In this document: positions 1 to 13,036 of the stretch, in pieces | Position numbering within the stretch: the first letter of the stretch is position 1 | Layout: every line of letters starts with the position of its first letter | Source: Phoronis australis | Taxonomy: Eukaryota > Phoronida > Phoronidae | Assembly: GCA_002633005.1 (NCBI GenBank) | Contig: NMRA01000048.1 | Coordinates: 186,001-250,000 of the forward strand | DNA length: 64,000 bases | Direction: 5' to 3' | Notes under the pieces: model-generated | Database searches by the model: none | What the model saw: only the letters and a program-made list of their open reading frames with translations | What the model was told of the DNA's origin: nothing | Made by a program: the position numbers and the translations under genes

Positions 1-835
1 ATAGATCAGAAATAATCATTTTTTTAAGTTGGCGCATGTCTAAACAAGACTTTAAATCTCAACCTCCTCGTTTCTAAACAGTAGGCCTAATCTGCATCTA
101 CAGGTGACAAGCCGTTCCTCACAATATCGTTAAGTCTGGTCATAGGAACTCCTTAAAAATCCTTTAGAAATAGCACTCGCTTTCCGTTATGGGAAGCCCG
201 GTGAAAACACTGAACCATAAATGATATGATATTAAAATCCTTGAGGACCATGATGATGTATTAGCGCTTTGCTAAAACATGTATTATGCATATTGCACTG
301 TGTCTTCGTTAGATAAATTCAAAAATATTTATAATAATAATAATAATGATAACGATACCGATAACGAGTAATAGCCGTGAAGCTAGTACTAGTAGTAATG
401 GTAGTAATAGCAGTACTTGTATTAATAGTAATGTAATTGTAATAAAAACGATAAGGGATACTACAGATTCATTCCGTGTCAGCCCGGAGAGCATTTCTAT
501 AGAAGAGTTTAACGAAAAGTGCCACCCAATGGTTGTTTTTCACAGCAAAAAATACTCTCTAAAATGGTGCCATTTTCAGATAAATACTATCTAAAGGGTG
601 CCTTTTCTGAATTTCTGGAACAGAACTGTGCAAAAATATGAAGTTTTGCACAAAATTAGTCTCATAATGGGACAGTTTTTTGTCCGAGCCCACTCTCTAA
701 AGGGGTAGGTATCCAAATTTTTCGGGCCGCACCCCTCGTCTAAAAATACCACGTTCTTGATTTTGGTCATTTTTTTGTAATATGACATTGGTTTCATAAT
801 ATGTAACAATGATATATTTCTCTCAAGTGCATTCG

Positions 836-946
836 ACGTAAAATGTAACCACTTGTTACATTTTAGGAGAGGCTAAGCAACCTAAAATGAAACAGTGACG
901 TAAATTGTAACAGTTGTTACATTTTACGAAATTGTTACATTTTACG
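836..946. repeat. Palindromic block of GTTACATTTTACG motifs
   Basis: The 13-base word GTTACATTTTACG or close variants occurs four times in both orientations within about 110 bases (near 838, 857, 925 and 930-945), separated by short spacers such as CACTT and AGTT. The block can therefore fold on itself. It resembles the end structure of a small non-autonomous DNA transposon. No copy elsewhere in the window was noticed. Confidence 0.55.
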
Positions 947-1682
947 GCGTATCAAAGCCCGTTGCTTTCATTGACCTAGTTTTGGAATATCAGGCCCTCA
1001 TGTTTTCACAGGTCATATCAGTCGGAACCGTCGATATGGCCATGGAAATATTGCCGATTCAACCGTTTAAAAATACCGGAATTGAAGGGTATTTTTAAGA
1101 AAGGGGATGCCATTATGTTGACAATTATCTGAAGAACTTGTTTCATCCACTCGCTCCGCATTTTCTTGTCTTCGGTTGATGTCGGGAAGGCGACGAACTT
1201 GAAACGTGAGGCTACAAACGTGCTCGACGGATATGGCAGCATTGTGCGTAAATACAGCGAAATTCGTGTGTTCCTGTGTAATCCAGGACAGTCCTGTTGC
1301 GCATGTTTTCTCGTTCTCAACTTCAAATGATTCTCTGCAACCCTCGTCAGCCCTAAAAAGTTTAGAGCAAGTTTTAAAACTCCTTACAAATTCTGCTAAA
1401 CCGCCAAGCGTGACTAACACTTTAGGCGAGTCACGTGACAACTGTAGGGATGGACTACACATTTAAAAACCCCAGGACCCGTCATATGACAGAGCAAAGT
1501 TTGCTTAGCTGAAGACTGCTTTTATCACTCAAGCCGGAACTCAATAGGAACGGAATGATGATTGGCTGAAATCACTAAAACTTAGGATTTAGTAACCTCG
1601 TTAGATAGACATACATATTGCTGGTAATTTTAACTTAGTATAATTTGGCAGTAGTGCCTCTTTGATGCAGGTTTCGTTAAAA

Positions 1683-1783
1683 ATGATTCGACACTGATTG
1701 TTAGATAACTTGTTTCTGAATTTCTCGTACTGCTCGCTGAGAACTGCCTGAAACAAGTTATCGAACAATCAATGTCGAATCGT
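1683..1783. repeat. Imperfect inverted repeat (34-bp arms, 33-base loop)
   Basis: Positions 1683-1716 are the reverse complement of 1750-1783 with three mismatches. The 33 bases between them would form a loop. It could be a tiny MITE remnant or a transcribed hairpin. No expression evidence is available from sequence. Confidence 0.7.
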
Positions 1784-2402
1784 TGTTTTGCATTAATATT
1801 TCAAATGTACGCTTGGTATTCTATCGTCCTAGGTTTTGGATCTATTTTGTCATGAATTGTACATTAACATGTTCTTTCGACACGTATGTTTTATCTTTAG
1901 AAATAATAGAACGTTCTCAGTGCCACGGGTTACTCCTTCCAGATTTGGCACTGTGAAAGAGTGCCAGTAGTGGTTTTGTTCAAAGCCTGGGCTTGCGCGA
2001 GTTGATTTACGCACTTAAGTTTAGCAACCAACAGGTTGGAAATGAGGCGCTTTATTTCGTCAATTTTTTTAACAAAAATAAACATTTAGAAAAAAATACA
2101 TGGTGCAGCTTTCGTAAAGCAAATATAGGGAATTTGTTTCAGCTTTTTAAAGATGGAAAATAACAACTTTTGTATTTATTTTTGCGCGAAATGTTGTACT
2201 TGCATATTTTGAGAAATTTTGAGGTCTACCAAATCGTCATTGTTCAAAAATGTTCAAAACGCTCCTAAAAAAATTAAAGTTGATTCATCCGACAAATAAT
2301 TGCACAACTTATTCATGCCAAATATACTACTTTTGTTCATGCCTCACTTCCTGCGTTTTCAGGTAGTGTGACGTCACAAAATAAGTACGAGCACCGGGTA
2401 GA

Positions 2403-2528
2403 GTTCATTAATGCTAAGACCTCGCTAAAATCTAGCCAAAATCACGTGTTCTCATTTAAAATACAAGGCAATATCTCGCGTAATCTCGTGAAGTTTTGCA
2501 TTTTATTGAGGTCCTAGCTTTACTGAAC
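2403..2528 (+). mobile_element. MITE-like element, family A copy 1
   Basis: A 126-bp copy of a family found three times in this window. It starts with a diverged form of GTTCAGTAACGCTAGGACC and ends with its reverse complement (...GGTCCTAGCTTTACTGAAC). The interior shares the blocks AAAATCACGTGTTCTCATTT and GGCAATATCTCGCGTAATCT with the other copies. There is no coding capacity, so it would be a non-autonomous terminal-inverted-repeat element. A target-site duplication is not clear. Confidence 0.7.
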
Positions 2529-4277
2529 TTTTCTCTGATCCTGCCAAAAGACATCAAAAAATCAAGTGAACTTTTCAAAATTCGAAGACCATCAAGAATT
2601 TAAACAAAATGTTATAATCCAGTTCATGACCCGATGAATTGAAAATATATAATGCATAACACAGAAAACGAACACTAACGGGACATTATCGGTTTTAAGG
2701 GCAAAAAAGCATTCTTGGAATCGTTGTTGGATGGGATAGGCATCTTGAAATTAATAACTTCTACCAGAGCTATTGTATAAAACACCAAAATCCGTTGTGT
2801 TTTTTGTTATTTGACTACGAATCGCCATTACAATCGTTTGTCAAAAAACAAAGCCGGTGACTTTACCAGCATATCCTTGAAATACTCTGCCATTTATGAA
2901 GTGGAGCATAGCTCCGCTAGCAGAGCAAAAGACTATGAACGTGAGAGCTGCACGTTCTATTCCACGCTGACGCTGAACTCAGAAAATCAGTTTTCTCGCC
3001 AATAATGTCCCCTTAATTTGAACTGTTCTTTCAACTTGTTTTCACTTAAAGCAAGAATCCTGGATTTACTGGCAGACAATCGAGCATTGCACAAAGGTGT
3101 CTCCTACTCCTTTAAGCTCCGTCTTACTTGTGAATGCATGAAAGGGAATGTATGAGAACCTAGGCATTGTAATAGCGATTTCTGGGGATCATATTTATTA
3201 TTTATTATTTATTTATAAAAACACAAGGCAAGAACGTTGTGTTTTATGCACCATGCGAGCACTGCAAAAGAAATGGTTTTGTACGAAACATGCCAGTTGT
3301 TTGCAGGAATAAAGTTATTCTACTAAAAAACAAGTTCGCAAGCACTAATTTAAAAAAGTTCATCACTCCCGGTCGATAATGTCCGTCTACGTCGTTCTGA
3401 CCTCTACGCGCAACACCAATTGTCATCCGTAAATGACCAGGAACTGACGTAAAATTAACAGTATAGACGCAAATGCAAATTAAAGCTCTTTGACTGATTG
3501 TCGAGCTGGGGTTCACCGGAAACTAAACTTTGAATTTATTCAGTGAGCAACTTCCTCCGCCAGCCACTGTGTTCATCAACTTTTAATCAGCTACTGTCGC
3601 TCTGATTGTCTAGTGGTTACACTGCAAAGAGAAAAGGGGTAATTTTACAAGTCATTTCAAGCAACTTTAAAGTCATATACATTGTAATAAAAACGCTAAA
3701 TAGCACTTAGAAGGGGTTTCGAACCGGAAATAAACTGTCCTCAGGAGAACACTATTTCGTAGTTAACCTTATAGTCACTGAGTCTCAATTAAATCATAAA
3801 CATGATGAGCTTCAAAACTTAGAAATAATTCACAACTATTTATGAACCCATACTCAGCATCACGAAGAACGCTGATGCATTCAGGTACATATTGAATAAT
3901 TAACTTAAAGCAACAAAAAACTATTCCGTCGAATAATCAAACTTTTGACTTATACCACTTTGCGCTAGGAAAAGGATCACAAGTAAATTCTTACTCAGAA
4001 TAATAAAACAAAATCTTACTCAGATAATATGTTATTTCTGGGCCGAACTGGATGTTCGCCACTGCTTGAGAACATGTTCAGTGCATAAAATGATGCAGTC
4101 TGACGAGAAGCCAGTTCTGTGCAATCGAATAAATACCGTTTAATTTATGTAAGGAAATAGTTGAGACCAATTTCATAACTTTAACTAAGTGCGCAAAATG
4201 GAAAGTCATTTGCTTTGACGGAAAGCGAGTTTACTGCAACTTTAAATAATCGATTCCAACAACGAGTCCTGTGTACA

Positions 4278-4413
4278 GTTCAGTAACGCTAAGACCTATG
4301 CTAGATCCTCGTTATAATCTACCCAAAATCACGCGTTCTCATTCAAAATACACGGCAATATCTCACGTAATCTCGCGAAGTCTTGTTTTTTAGCGAAGTC
4401 CTAGAGTTACTGA
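4278..4413 (+). mobile_element. MITE-like element, family A copy 2
   Basis: A 136-bp copy in the same orientation as copy 1. It begins GTTCAGTAACGCTAAGACC and ends TCCTAGAGTTACTGA. It shares the internal AAAATCACGCGTTCTCATTC and GGCAATATCTCACGTAATCT blocks with copy 1 and, inverted, with copy 3. Confidence 0.72.
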
Positions 4414-6761
4414 TGTCTAACCAGATGAAGGAAAAAGGCATGTCAGCTGTTCAACGTTTACGCGAGGCAATATGAACGACAACACAAGCCGAGAAATACG
4501 CCAATATCAAGTCGACGCGTGATTAGTTGTACGGTCACGTAGCACAATTATAAATTTTCAAGTATTTAAGACGTTTTAAAAGTTTATTTGAATTTACAAT
4601 CTTTCTCCGACATTTTGCAAATTATCACCAAATGTGTTTTCTCTAATAAACCTTCCGACGAGAGAGCGCTTTTGATTTTCGTGAATTATGTAACTAAGTA
4701 AACTTTGAAAGGCACGCATTTTGTGGATTATTTTAGGTAGAATTGACCTCCTAAAGTTATTAGCTATGACTAGAGCTACTAACTGAAATGGAGGAGGCGA
4801 CCTCATCAGCTGTAACAGTTTCATTGTCAGACGCCGTTAAAATCGTTGACGCGGGCAGTGGTGCTGATCAAAATCGGCGTGAAAAAAACCCAAGGGCTAA
4901 TCTCATGAGCGTATGTGAGAAAAAAAGGCTAAGAGCCGAAGCACACATTAGTGGAGCAATTTCTCTACAATAAGCATTTGGGAACGAAATCGAGTGTTGA
5001 ACTGTCGTGTTAGATGAGTTGAACACTTTCAGAAATGTCAAGTTTTGGTAGACTGTAGTGTGGATTTGCATTCCTTTGCAAAAATTGCAGGACATTCATG
5101 CTTACTTTTGATTTTTTTGCTTACGTTTAAAAGTGCACACCTAAAAGTGCTTTTTAAAAGCTTACATTGTTTTCAGTTGTTGACTAATTAATCGATTGAA
5201 ATCCATCATTGAATCTAAACAAGTTCTCGGCATAGTTATAAAAGTACAAAACTCGATTTCTAAAATGGGCAAATCAGCTTCGAAACCTGATAACCTGATA
5301 ATTATCATTGCTAACCTACGTGGTTTGGAGCTGTATTGCCAGAGTACTTTGTCTTTCTGCTTGAAGTCTAGAATGACGTGAGTTTGTTAAGTGACACCTG
5401 AGAGTCACGTGGCTCAACAACGGGGAATCGAGAGTCACTGGCCTCGCAGATTTTTGCAAAAACATAAGTTACAATAAACGCATTCACGTAAGAAAATCCT
5501 AGTACTTTTATGAAGAAGCTCTGAACACCTGTTGAAGTGTTGTGTGGGCTAAAGTCGAGTAATTCTGTCCAACTTTGGATATTTTAATTATGGTTCATTA
5601 TCTTTCAGCGAGACAAGAAGAAAGTAATTCGTAACTCGTATTTAATAAAGTGATCGGATGCCAGTTTTTAAGGAACTCCGTTAGTTTACTACATTTGGTT
5701 AGTGAAGTGATGGACATACTCAAAGCTATATAAGAAATACCAGACCAAAAATTCTGAAAATTCTACGGCGAAACCTTCGCTCCCTGAACTTTTTCTTTTC
5801 TACGTTTCAGGCCGACAGAAGCTCACGTGATTTGAGCTCTTCTTCAATTTCATTTTTGAACTAACAAGAATCGGGTGGTCTCTGAAATATTCGTTTAAGT
5901 GGCCGGGTTCGAGACAGTCGTAAAGCAGTAGCTGTTGCTTTACGACACTTACTAATTTATAGCCTTATGAGTATTATTTTCTACTCCAAATAACTTTAGG
6001 ATACCAATCTCATTATTACTGATATTCTAAAGTACATTATATCGTGGCACATAAAGTAAGCCATAAAATTGTTTTTCTAGTTTGACACCTTTATCAGTAG
6101 TCAACTTCACAACAGTAGGCTGCAGAAACATTTTTACGTTTTCTCCAGCTTCAGTACATTGTGAGTGACTCTACTAATTTTTTTTCTGATGTCTTCCAGT
6201 TTCTGTTGATTTTCATTCATGCGTTCTGTCAAACTAAGATCTCTCCAGCATCGAAATAATACTGTAGATTTTTAATTTCATTTCCAAAAACACTAGCTGC
6301 ATGTGATTGACATCAACCGGATGAGATATCCGATTGGTTTATACGCCGGAAGTCGTCATCAAGAACCAGTCAGATGTCTTAACCGGTTGAGCCGGCGGAA
6401 CCGGGGAAGTCTATCAAGTGCAACCAATGTTTGCCTGGCTTTTTTACTTTTCTTATGCACGGTATATTGTATTGCAAATTCTCACAAGTTTCGAAGATCA
6501 ATTGATGATTAATATGAAAAATTTTATGCTGTTTCTGCCATTAAAGCTACTTTTTCAACTAGAGACATCACAGCCTCACTGATGAAAAAATCTAATCTGC
6601 CCATTTTACCAGATTCATCAAATTGCAGGGATCCGTTTGAAGCGTTTTTTGTGCTGTTTCTATCGTGAAAGTTATTTTTTAATTAAAAACTTCACAAGCT
6701 CACTAATAAGAAAAAAATCCATTATTTGGTCATTTTGACAGATTTTTCTTCTTCCAAGTGT

Positions 6762-6819
6762 ATTACACATGCGCCGGGGGCCAATCACTGATTACACATG
6801 CGCCGAGGACCAATCACTG
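6762..6819. repeat. 29-bp direct duplication containing CCAAT
   Basis: Two adjacent 29-bp units (6762-6790 and 6791-6819) differ at two positions. Each contains ATTACACATGCGCC and a CCAATCACTG box. It is a simple tandem duplication. The CCAAT words may be coincidental. Confidence 0.8.
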
Positions 6820-7519
6820 AATAATCAATCATCATCTTAACAATCGTTATCCTTGACAGTCGCATGGTTTATATTTAGCAGTCGATATCGAAACTCTGAA
6901 ATAAAATTCAGTCGTGGCAAATTAACTAAGTTGTGAATTTGATTTACTAACAACATTCTCAGTCTTGCTGTAAAATATCTGGTCATCACTATTTGGATCA
7001 TGCAACTTTATAAGGTAACTAATAAACTTTTTCAAAATTATTATCTCCCTGTATTAGACTTCCCACAGCTCAGGTAGCAATCAAAATATTAAAATCTCAT
7101 GGGTTTCTTGTTTCCTTTGCGTCACTTTCAACGGCAGTCAGGTATCGCCGTAATCAAAAAAAAAAACACGTAGGGGTCGTGAAATGAACACAGGCAAATT
7201 GGCTTACTGGGAGCATTTGATTAACTTCGCGAAGTCAACCAAATACTTCCAGAAAGAAACCAGTGCTACTAACGTATGCCAGCTTTGCTCGTAGTTTTCT
7301 CGAGCAACGGTTTTCAAAGAAATTTGGAATATTCTGCCTTCATAGTTGTCTCAAAACAGACCACAATCATCCTCTGTTCTGCTCTGTTCACGTTTCCTTC
7401 ACAAATATTTGCAATCCCAAACCAAAGAAATCTGTCGTTAATAAAAGCTGGTTCCAAGAACTACTCCTTCGTCCGTTTCCGCCTCCGCCACATAGAGGAC
7501 TAAGCCCACATTACCAGTG

Positions 7520-8140
7520 CCAGATTTTGACCTTGTCACTGGTCTGAGTCAGTCAAAGCCCTTGTTGACACAGCTGTCTCGGACACCTGTAAAAAAGCAT
7601 AATTGACCGAAAGCACAGTCTATGGGGTTTCTCAAAATTAAAGAAATTCAACAAAGCCATGTCTCTTTACCTTTCTACATCCACCGTGAAAAAATTCGAG
7701 ATGCCAAAAATGACCAAGAAAGTGCGATTTTGGCCAGTCCATACTTTACCTGAAATCACAAATTCACGATTGCCCCGGGCAAGAAATAGGACCATCTTCC
7801 GAATGCTTTTTCATTCTAGATTTCAGAAATTTTGTTTAAAACATGTCAATATAAATCAAGATTTTTGACAATTTCCACTTGTCTGAAGGGTACCTAGATT
7901 CGCGCCAAGAATTCAACACTCAACAAGGATGTGCTCTCAAAATGGCGGCACTTCCGTATCCTGGTGCCGGACAATAGCAGAGGCCAAAGTTCTGGACTCA
8001 CTTTATTCAAAACAACTTCAAGGAACTACTAAACACCATCTGTGGCAACCACTTCCTATTTCAGTAGTCCACAAAACTGACGTCAAACCCCACCCACCCC
8101 ATTTTACTCATTTTGGGGAGCTGCAAGGGCCTATACCGGA
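7520..8140 (+). repeat. Left arm of a large inverted repeat
   Basis: This arm runs from GATTTTGACCTTGTCACTGG to the AAGGGCCTATACCGG region and matches the reverse complement of 10,727-9,635 along its length. Clear anchors are the block with ACACAGCTGTCTC near 7570, AATTTCCACTTGTCTGAAGG near 7870, CTCAAAATGGCGGCACTTCC near 7935 and AACAACTTCAAGGAAC near 8010. The arms are diverged but collinear. Reading frames inside are shared by both arms only as repeat sequence and show no recognisable protein. Confidence 0.8.
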
Positions 8141-9634
8141 ATTTTAGACCAAAACCCTTAAAGGATCACCCTCGATTCCAAATCCCAGGCAAGTAATAAC
8201 TAGGCCAGCATGCTTACTTTTGACGTTGTTTCTCAGATCATTAACTTTACGGCAGATACACTTTTGATAAAATGGTGCTGGAAACAAGAGATTTATCAGG
8301 ATCGTGTTGACATTTCCTCATAAGCTGCCGATTTCTTTGATCGCCCGACTTTTACTGTGTTCGTTAGCACCTGGTTTTGTTTTTTGGTTCATTTTGGCCT
8401 TGCAATTACCACGACTAACGTTTTGATTTGCAAAATTTGGTAGCAGGTTATGAGTCCAAGTGCACACAATTGTTTTCTGTTGTTATTGAATACTAAGGTA
8501 ATTTTCCTATCTTTTTTCTTTGAGAAGAAACATTTACTGTGTGACATTTGGCAAATTGAGAAATTTAATTGGCGAAGATCACCAAAAAGTCTTTGACTCA
8601 GCGATTCATTAATCAGTCAAATACTGAAAACATCGACCAACTCAAAAATAATTTCAGCTTTACGCCACCAAAAACCGCGAGCTCGATAAGTGACTGTCGC
8701 CGGTAAATCGATTTGTCTCCGCCACGGTTACAATAAAATTGATTGACGACTTTTTAAGAAGTGAAATATGTTCAATAAAATCGCGAAAGCACTATAGATT
8801 CTGCTGTTTTATGACGCCTAAACCTTTGTTTAGGCTCATTACCGACGTTTTTTAAAAAAACGAACCACTATGTGGGCAGATATTTTTTCGATAAGTCACA
8901 ATGACACCGATGCTCGTTTCAGTAAATGCTGTGTGTGTGTTTTGTTGAAAATCAAAATATTTGTTTGTACAAAAAGCATTCTTTCTATTTCAACATGTAT
9001 TAGATGATGACTTCAACATTTTAAAAAATTAATACCTTCACTTAAAAAAATGGTAACGTAGCTGGATACGAAGATATGAAGACCTTCACTCGCGTTACCT
9101 TATGTTCTTTCCTTTGCATGGGTGCACAGTGGGTGTTTTGCGGGCAAGAAAAATGTGATTATTTTTGGAAGTTCGTTTCCTTATCGTCTAGTTCCCCCAG
9201 CAAATCAATGCGCATGTTTCTGAGATATTGAGAATTACACTTGAGATCTTATGGAATAAGGAAAAGTATTCACCGTGTCACAAGTCGATAGATTCAATTA
9301 TGTCTAATGGCGTGTCTCGGTGCCAGGAAACCCCATACAAATTCAACATGAGACGACACTATTGGAGGAAAAAACATATTGAGGCGCTCAGTGCATGTCA
9401 ATATCTACTATATGAACGTGCGTACGTCGTGGTGAATGTTTCGTTCATCAATCCACTTCAAATGCTAGTAAATAGAAAATCTTTAAAGATAAAAGCTACT
9501 GGTCAAAGTGAGTTACCCAATATATTTATCTACAACTGCACATCTACACGCAGGCACACACCTATCCAAAAACGCGTTTTCACGGAATGATATGCCAACT
9601 GCACTAGATTGATCCACTAGGTGGGGCTCCGTTT
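8141..9634. other. Spacer between inverted-repeat arms, no gene recognised
   Basis: About 1.5 kb separates the two arms. The longest frame is 120 codons at 9228-9590 on the + strand. It has no motif that I recognise as a transposase, and no splice context. If the structure is a transposon, this interior looks non-coding or decayed. Confidence 0.55.
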
Positions 9635-10727
9635 GGCGATTCAGGCCTTTGTAGGTCCGCCAAACATGAAGAAAATGAGATGGGTCGGGTTTGACGGCAG
9701 GTTTTTGGACTAAATGGGACGTGATTGCCACGAATGGTATTCAGTGGTTCCTTGAAGTTGTTTTGAGTAAACTGAGTCCAGAAATTTGTCCTCTGCCTTT
9801 GTCTGATCCCGCATTCCCGCATTAGGCAAATCTTTCGCCTAAAGGAATTGCATGCAAGTGGACGAAAAAGCGTGCACAGTTTACTCCAGAGTATTCAGTG
9901 AATTCCTCGGCACATCAAATGCTTGATGGCATCGTCACGGATTGAAGTGAGCCAGTCGCACTTGATGGGTTCGGCTGAATGTGTATTAGACGAGATAATT
10001 GCTGTCGTAAACGAACGCGCCTGTTAAGCGTTCGAGTTTCAAAGTCAAAAATCGAACAATAAGTAAGGAAAACGACCAACATGTCTGTTTTTAAAATTGA
10101 AAACTAAATACTAGCCGTCTTTGATTTTTTAATCGATGCATTATTGGAGAAATTAGCGAATAGGTATTTTTCAGCATCGCGGCTAAGCCACAAGCATGAA
10201 TTTGTGAGTCGATTAGGACAGATTAGTCTCAGCCGGTCTGGCTTAAGCTCTTTTAGGCGTTGGGGTAACAAAACCCCAAATGTTATCGTAGTAGTTACTT
10301 CTTGTCCGATACGGAAGTGCCGCCATTTTGAGAGCACAACCTTTTTTAAGTGTTGAATTCTTAGTGCGAATCCAGGTACCCTTCAGACGAGTGGAAATTG
10401 TCAAAATCTGGTGGGTATTGACATATTTTAAACTACGTTAGAGAATCTAGAGTGAAAGACTATGCGGATTATGGTCTTCTCTCTTAAAAAGGGGCAGTTA
10501 TGAATTTGTCACTTTAGGTACAAGAATCCCAAAATTACCCTTTTTGACATCTCAATTTTCCGGTGGACGTAGCAAGGTAAAAATACATGGTTTTATAAAA
10601 TTTCTTCGTCTTTGAGAAACCCCATGGAGTGTACTTTCTGTTAGTTATGCCTTTTTTCAGGTGTCTTGAGACAGCTGTGTAAACAAGGGCTTTCCTTGAC
10701 CTAGGTCAGGGATAAGGTCAAAATCAA
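9635..10727 (-). repeat. Right arm of the large inverted repeat, carrying an insertion
   Basis: This is the reverse complement of the left arm (7520-8140), but it is interrupted. Matching stops near 9825 and resumes near 10,300, so about 470 bases (about 9,825-10,300) are present only in this arm. Matching ends outward at about 10,727, opposite 7520, and inward at about 9,635, opposite 8140. The interruption could be a later insertion here or a deletion from the left arm. Confidence 0.75.
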
Positions 10728-11510
10728 CCACTCGAACTAAGAACTTACTAAGAGAAGTCAAATATGTCGCTGCGACATTTTGTCAATCCTCTGAATGAAA
10801 TAGTTCGGGGTGTGGATGTTCAAATTTCAAAGTTTGAATCCATATGATTGTAAAATATGTTTTAAGCCTTCACTGCTGCGTCAAAAAATACACGAACAAG
10901 TGAGTTTTTGTGTAATTTCATAATCAGTGCTGCTATCGAAATCTTTTTTGTGGCACAAAGAAGACAGAATTTAATTCTAAACTCGATTTTAAGCCTAAAA
11001 ATGAACTCGTTAACACAATATGAAACACTTAAGATTTTTCAAACGACTAATTGTATTTTTCGTGATTTTAAAACAGTTCCTTTTGTTTCATTTTCTCTCC
11101 TTACAAATACACGGGTGAATTCTTAAAAAATCCCGTCATTTTGTTATCGTTGAATGAGTGCCGTTGGTGTCAGCACTAGTATGTTTTGCTCAGTAACATC
11201 TATGTGATCAAAAGTAAACATGTCCAAGGCTGTAGCATCCATTTCGTGCACTTTCTGAACCAAGTTCATAGGTGAAGGTCAATCAAATAATCCTTGTCCT
11301 GTTTGGTTTGACACGCTATGTTTAATCTATCCAGGTTTTGCCCACTTAATAACATGACAACCAAATTCTCACAGAACTAACCTGGTAAACGTGGACTGAT
11401 TTTGTTCATTGAAACGCTGTTATGCTTGGCTACAATTTCATGATCTCACCCAGGTGCATTCGGGGGGCTCGTAGCGGTTGTGTAACCATAGTTGTCCATT
11501 GTGGTTCTAC

Positions 11511-11612
11511 AAGCCAGCCGAGGTTTACCCGCCCCGTTTGGCGGTTTTTATGAGTTCAGAGGATGTAGATAGTGTACATGGAACGGATATACAAGCAGAT
11601 GTCGGTACTGTT
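11511..11612 (+). pseudogene. Possible short-chain dehydrogenase C-terminal fragment
   Basis: One frame reads ...AVFMSSEDVDSVHGTDIQAD VG... This resembles the C-terminal part of classical SDR enzymes, where a run like FLxSDxASFxTG is followed by a VDGG-type motif. No other SDR exon (Rossmann GxxxGxG, YxxxK) is visible nearby, and the VDGG glycines are not intact (DVG). Best read as a decayed fragment or a chance resemblance. Confidence 0.2.
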
Positions 11613-11733
11613 TGTGCTGGTGTAACTTATTTTGTCGAAAATATCAATCTCAGAGAAACTGCAGTGCCTTGGCCTGTGATGCTTCAAGAGTATGAGCTCA
11701 AACGTCTGTATCCGCTTCGGAATCAACGTGAAC

Positions 11734-11767
11734 GTGTTTGTGCTTGTGTTTGTGTTTGTGTTTGTGA
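11734..11767. repeat. (TGTTTG)n simple repeat
   Basis: About five imperfect copies of the hexamer GTGTTT/TGTTTG lie in a row. Simple-sequence DNA with no coding context. Confidence 0.8.
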
Positions 11768-13036
11768 GTACAAAATGCATTTGTAATGAATTTACTGGTG
11801 AAAAGACACTTCGTCAAAAAGACATTGTGTTTAAATCTTGAAATGTGAATGTATGCAACTGAGAATCTATAAACGAAGAGTGTAAAATCAATTATTCTTG
11901 TCTGAAAGAAATGCATAAGATGACGTCATTAACATTATTCAGCGTTTATCTACAGAAAATAAAGTTACCGATGTTTAGGAAGATGGCAACAAAAGATAAA
12001 TTTGTCGTGTTTTCCTTTTTCATTGTTGTGCTGTTCGCTAAGCTGCATATTGATACTGGGTCGTGAGTTTTACAGTGGATACGTTTTCCCGTCAATTTCA
12101 AATTGCCTCTGTCTAAAAGAAAAAGTATATATTAAGGTTACATAAGACCTTGTCGACAAGACTGTTCGTTTATCCAAATATCTACAAATTATAGAATTAA
12201 ACTCACCAAAAGTACATTTTTTTTCTGAAAGTAGAATTTATGTAGAATTCGATTTTTGGCTTTATATTACTCTGTAATCAATGAGGTGACGTAAACATGC
12301 TTTTTAGAAAAGTTAGGTAAAAAACAAAGGTATATTCGTTGCAATTAACAGCAGGATCAATAACATGATTGAGCAATGAACAAATTTCGTATGACCTAAA
12401 TGTCCAAGATAGATTCTTAAAAACGCCATTATACTTTTCTAAGATACTGTTTCGTTTTTGTTTTGTACGACCTTTAAATGTTTTCATAAAAATCATAAGT
12501 CTTATTTTGACAGCTCTTTGTGCATAAATGGAACAGCGTTTGGTAGAAGCGTGTGCATAAAGCATAGTATGTCAAGGATTCATGTGAATCCAACATGCTA
12601 TTTCTGAGATACGATGTTCCAAAGTTGGCTAAAATTGGACATTGTAACTTTAATACTGAAACACGACGCTATTGGAACATTTCAATTAGGTTTTTGCGTT
12701 TCCTTGCCAATTATTCTGTAATTATGTAGCTTTAGCATTGTTCAATCAGTCTAAGTCGGTAAGCGCACATGTATCAACAGGAAACGCTCGAACTGCACAT
12801 CTTAATTTTTACATTTATGCCAATAAGAGCACACTTGCGCTAGTGTTGGCTTACGTAAATGACACGTTTATTGTGATGCATACAGAGAGTCTAGGTTCGT
12901 ACGTGCACGGCTTTGCTGAATGCTTCATTCGAGGCTTCGAAACATTACAAAAACAGAATAGCGCATAAAAGTGATAAGTCACTGCAAAAGTATGCCCCGT
13001 AGTTTCTCGGTAATCTCTCGCATAACAGCAAAATCA

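Larger units (their letters stand above)
1..7519. other. Intergenic sequence, no supported gene
   Basis: No open reading frame here exceeds about 130 codons, and none shows a recognisable domain or a convincing exon with matching splice sites. It holds a palindromic block near 836-946, a 34-bp-stem hairpin at 1683-1783, two copies of a small terminal-inverted-repeat element (2403-2528 and 4278-4413), a short perfect hairpin at 5917-5946 (11-bp stem, 8-base loop) and a 29-bp direct duplication at 6762-6819. The rest looks like unconstrained AT-rich non-coding DNA. Distal regulatory elements cannot be excluded. Confidence 0.7.

Noticed and set aside
1067..1462. 131-codon frame on the minus strand
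   Set aside because: No recognisable domain; length is within chance for this much sequence, and overlapping frames on both strands are equally open.
9228..9590. 120-codon frame on the + strand inside the large inverted repeat, as a possible transposase
   Set aside because: No DDE, helix-turn-helix or zinc-finger motif recognisable, and no splice or start support.
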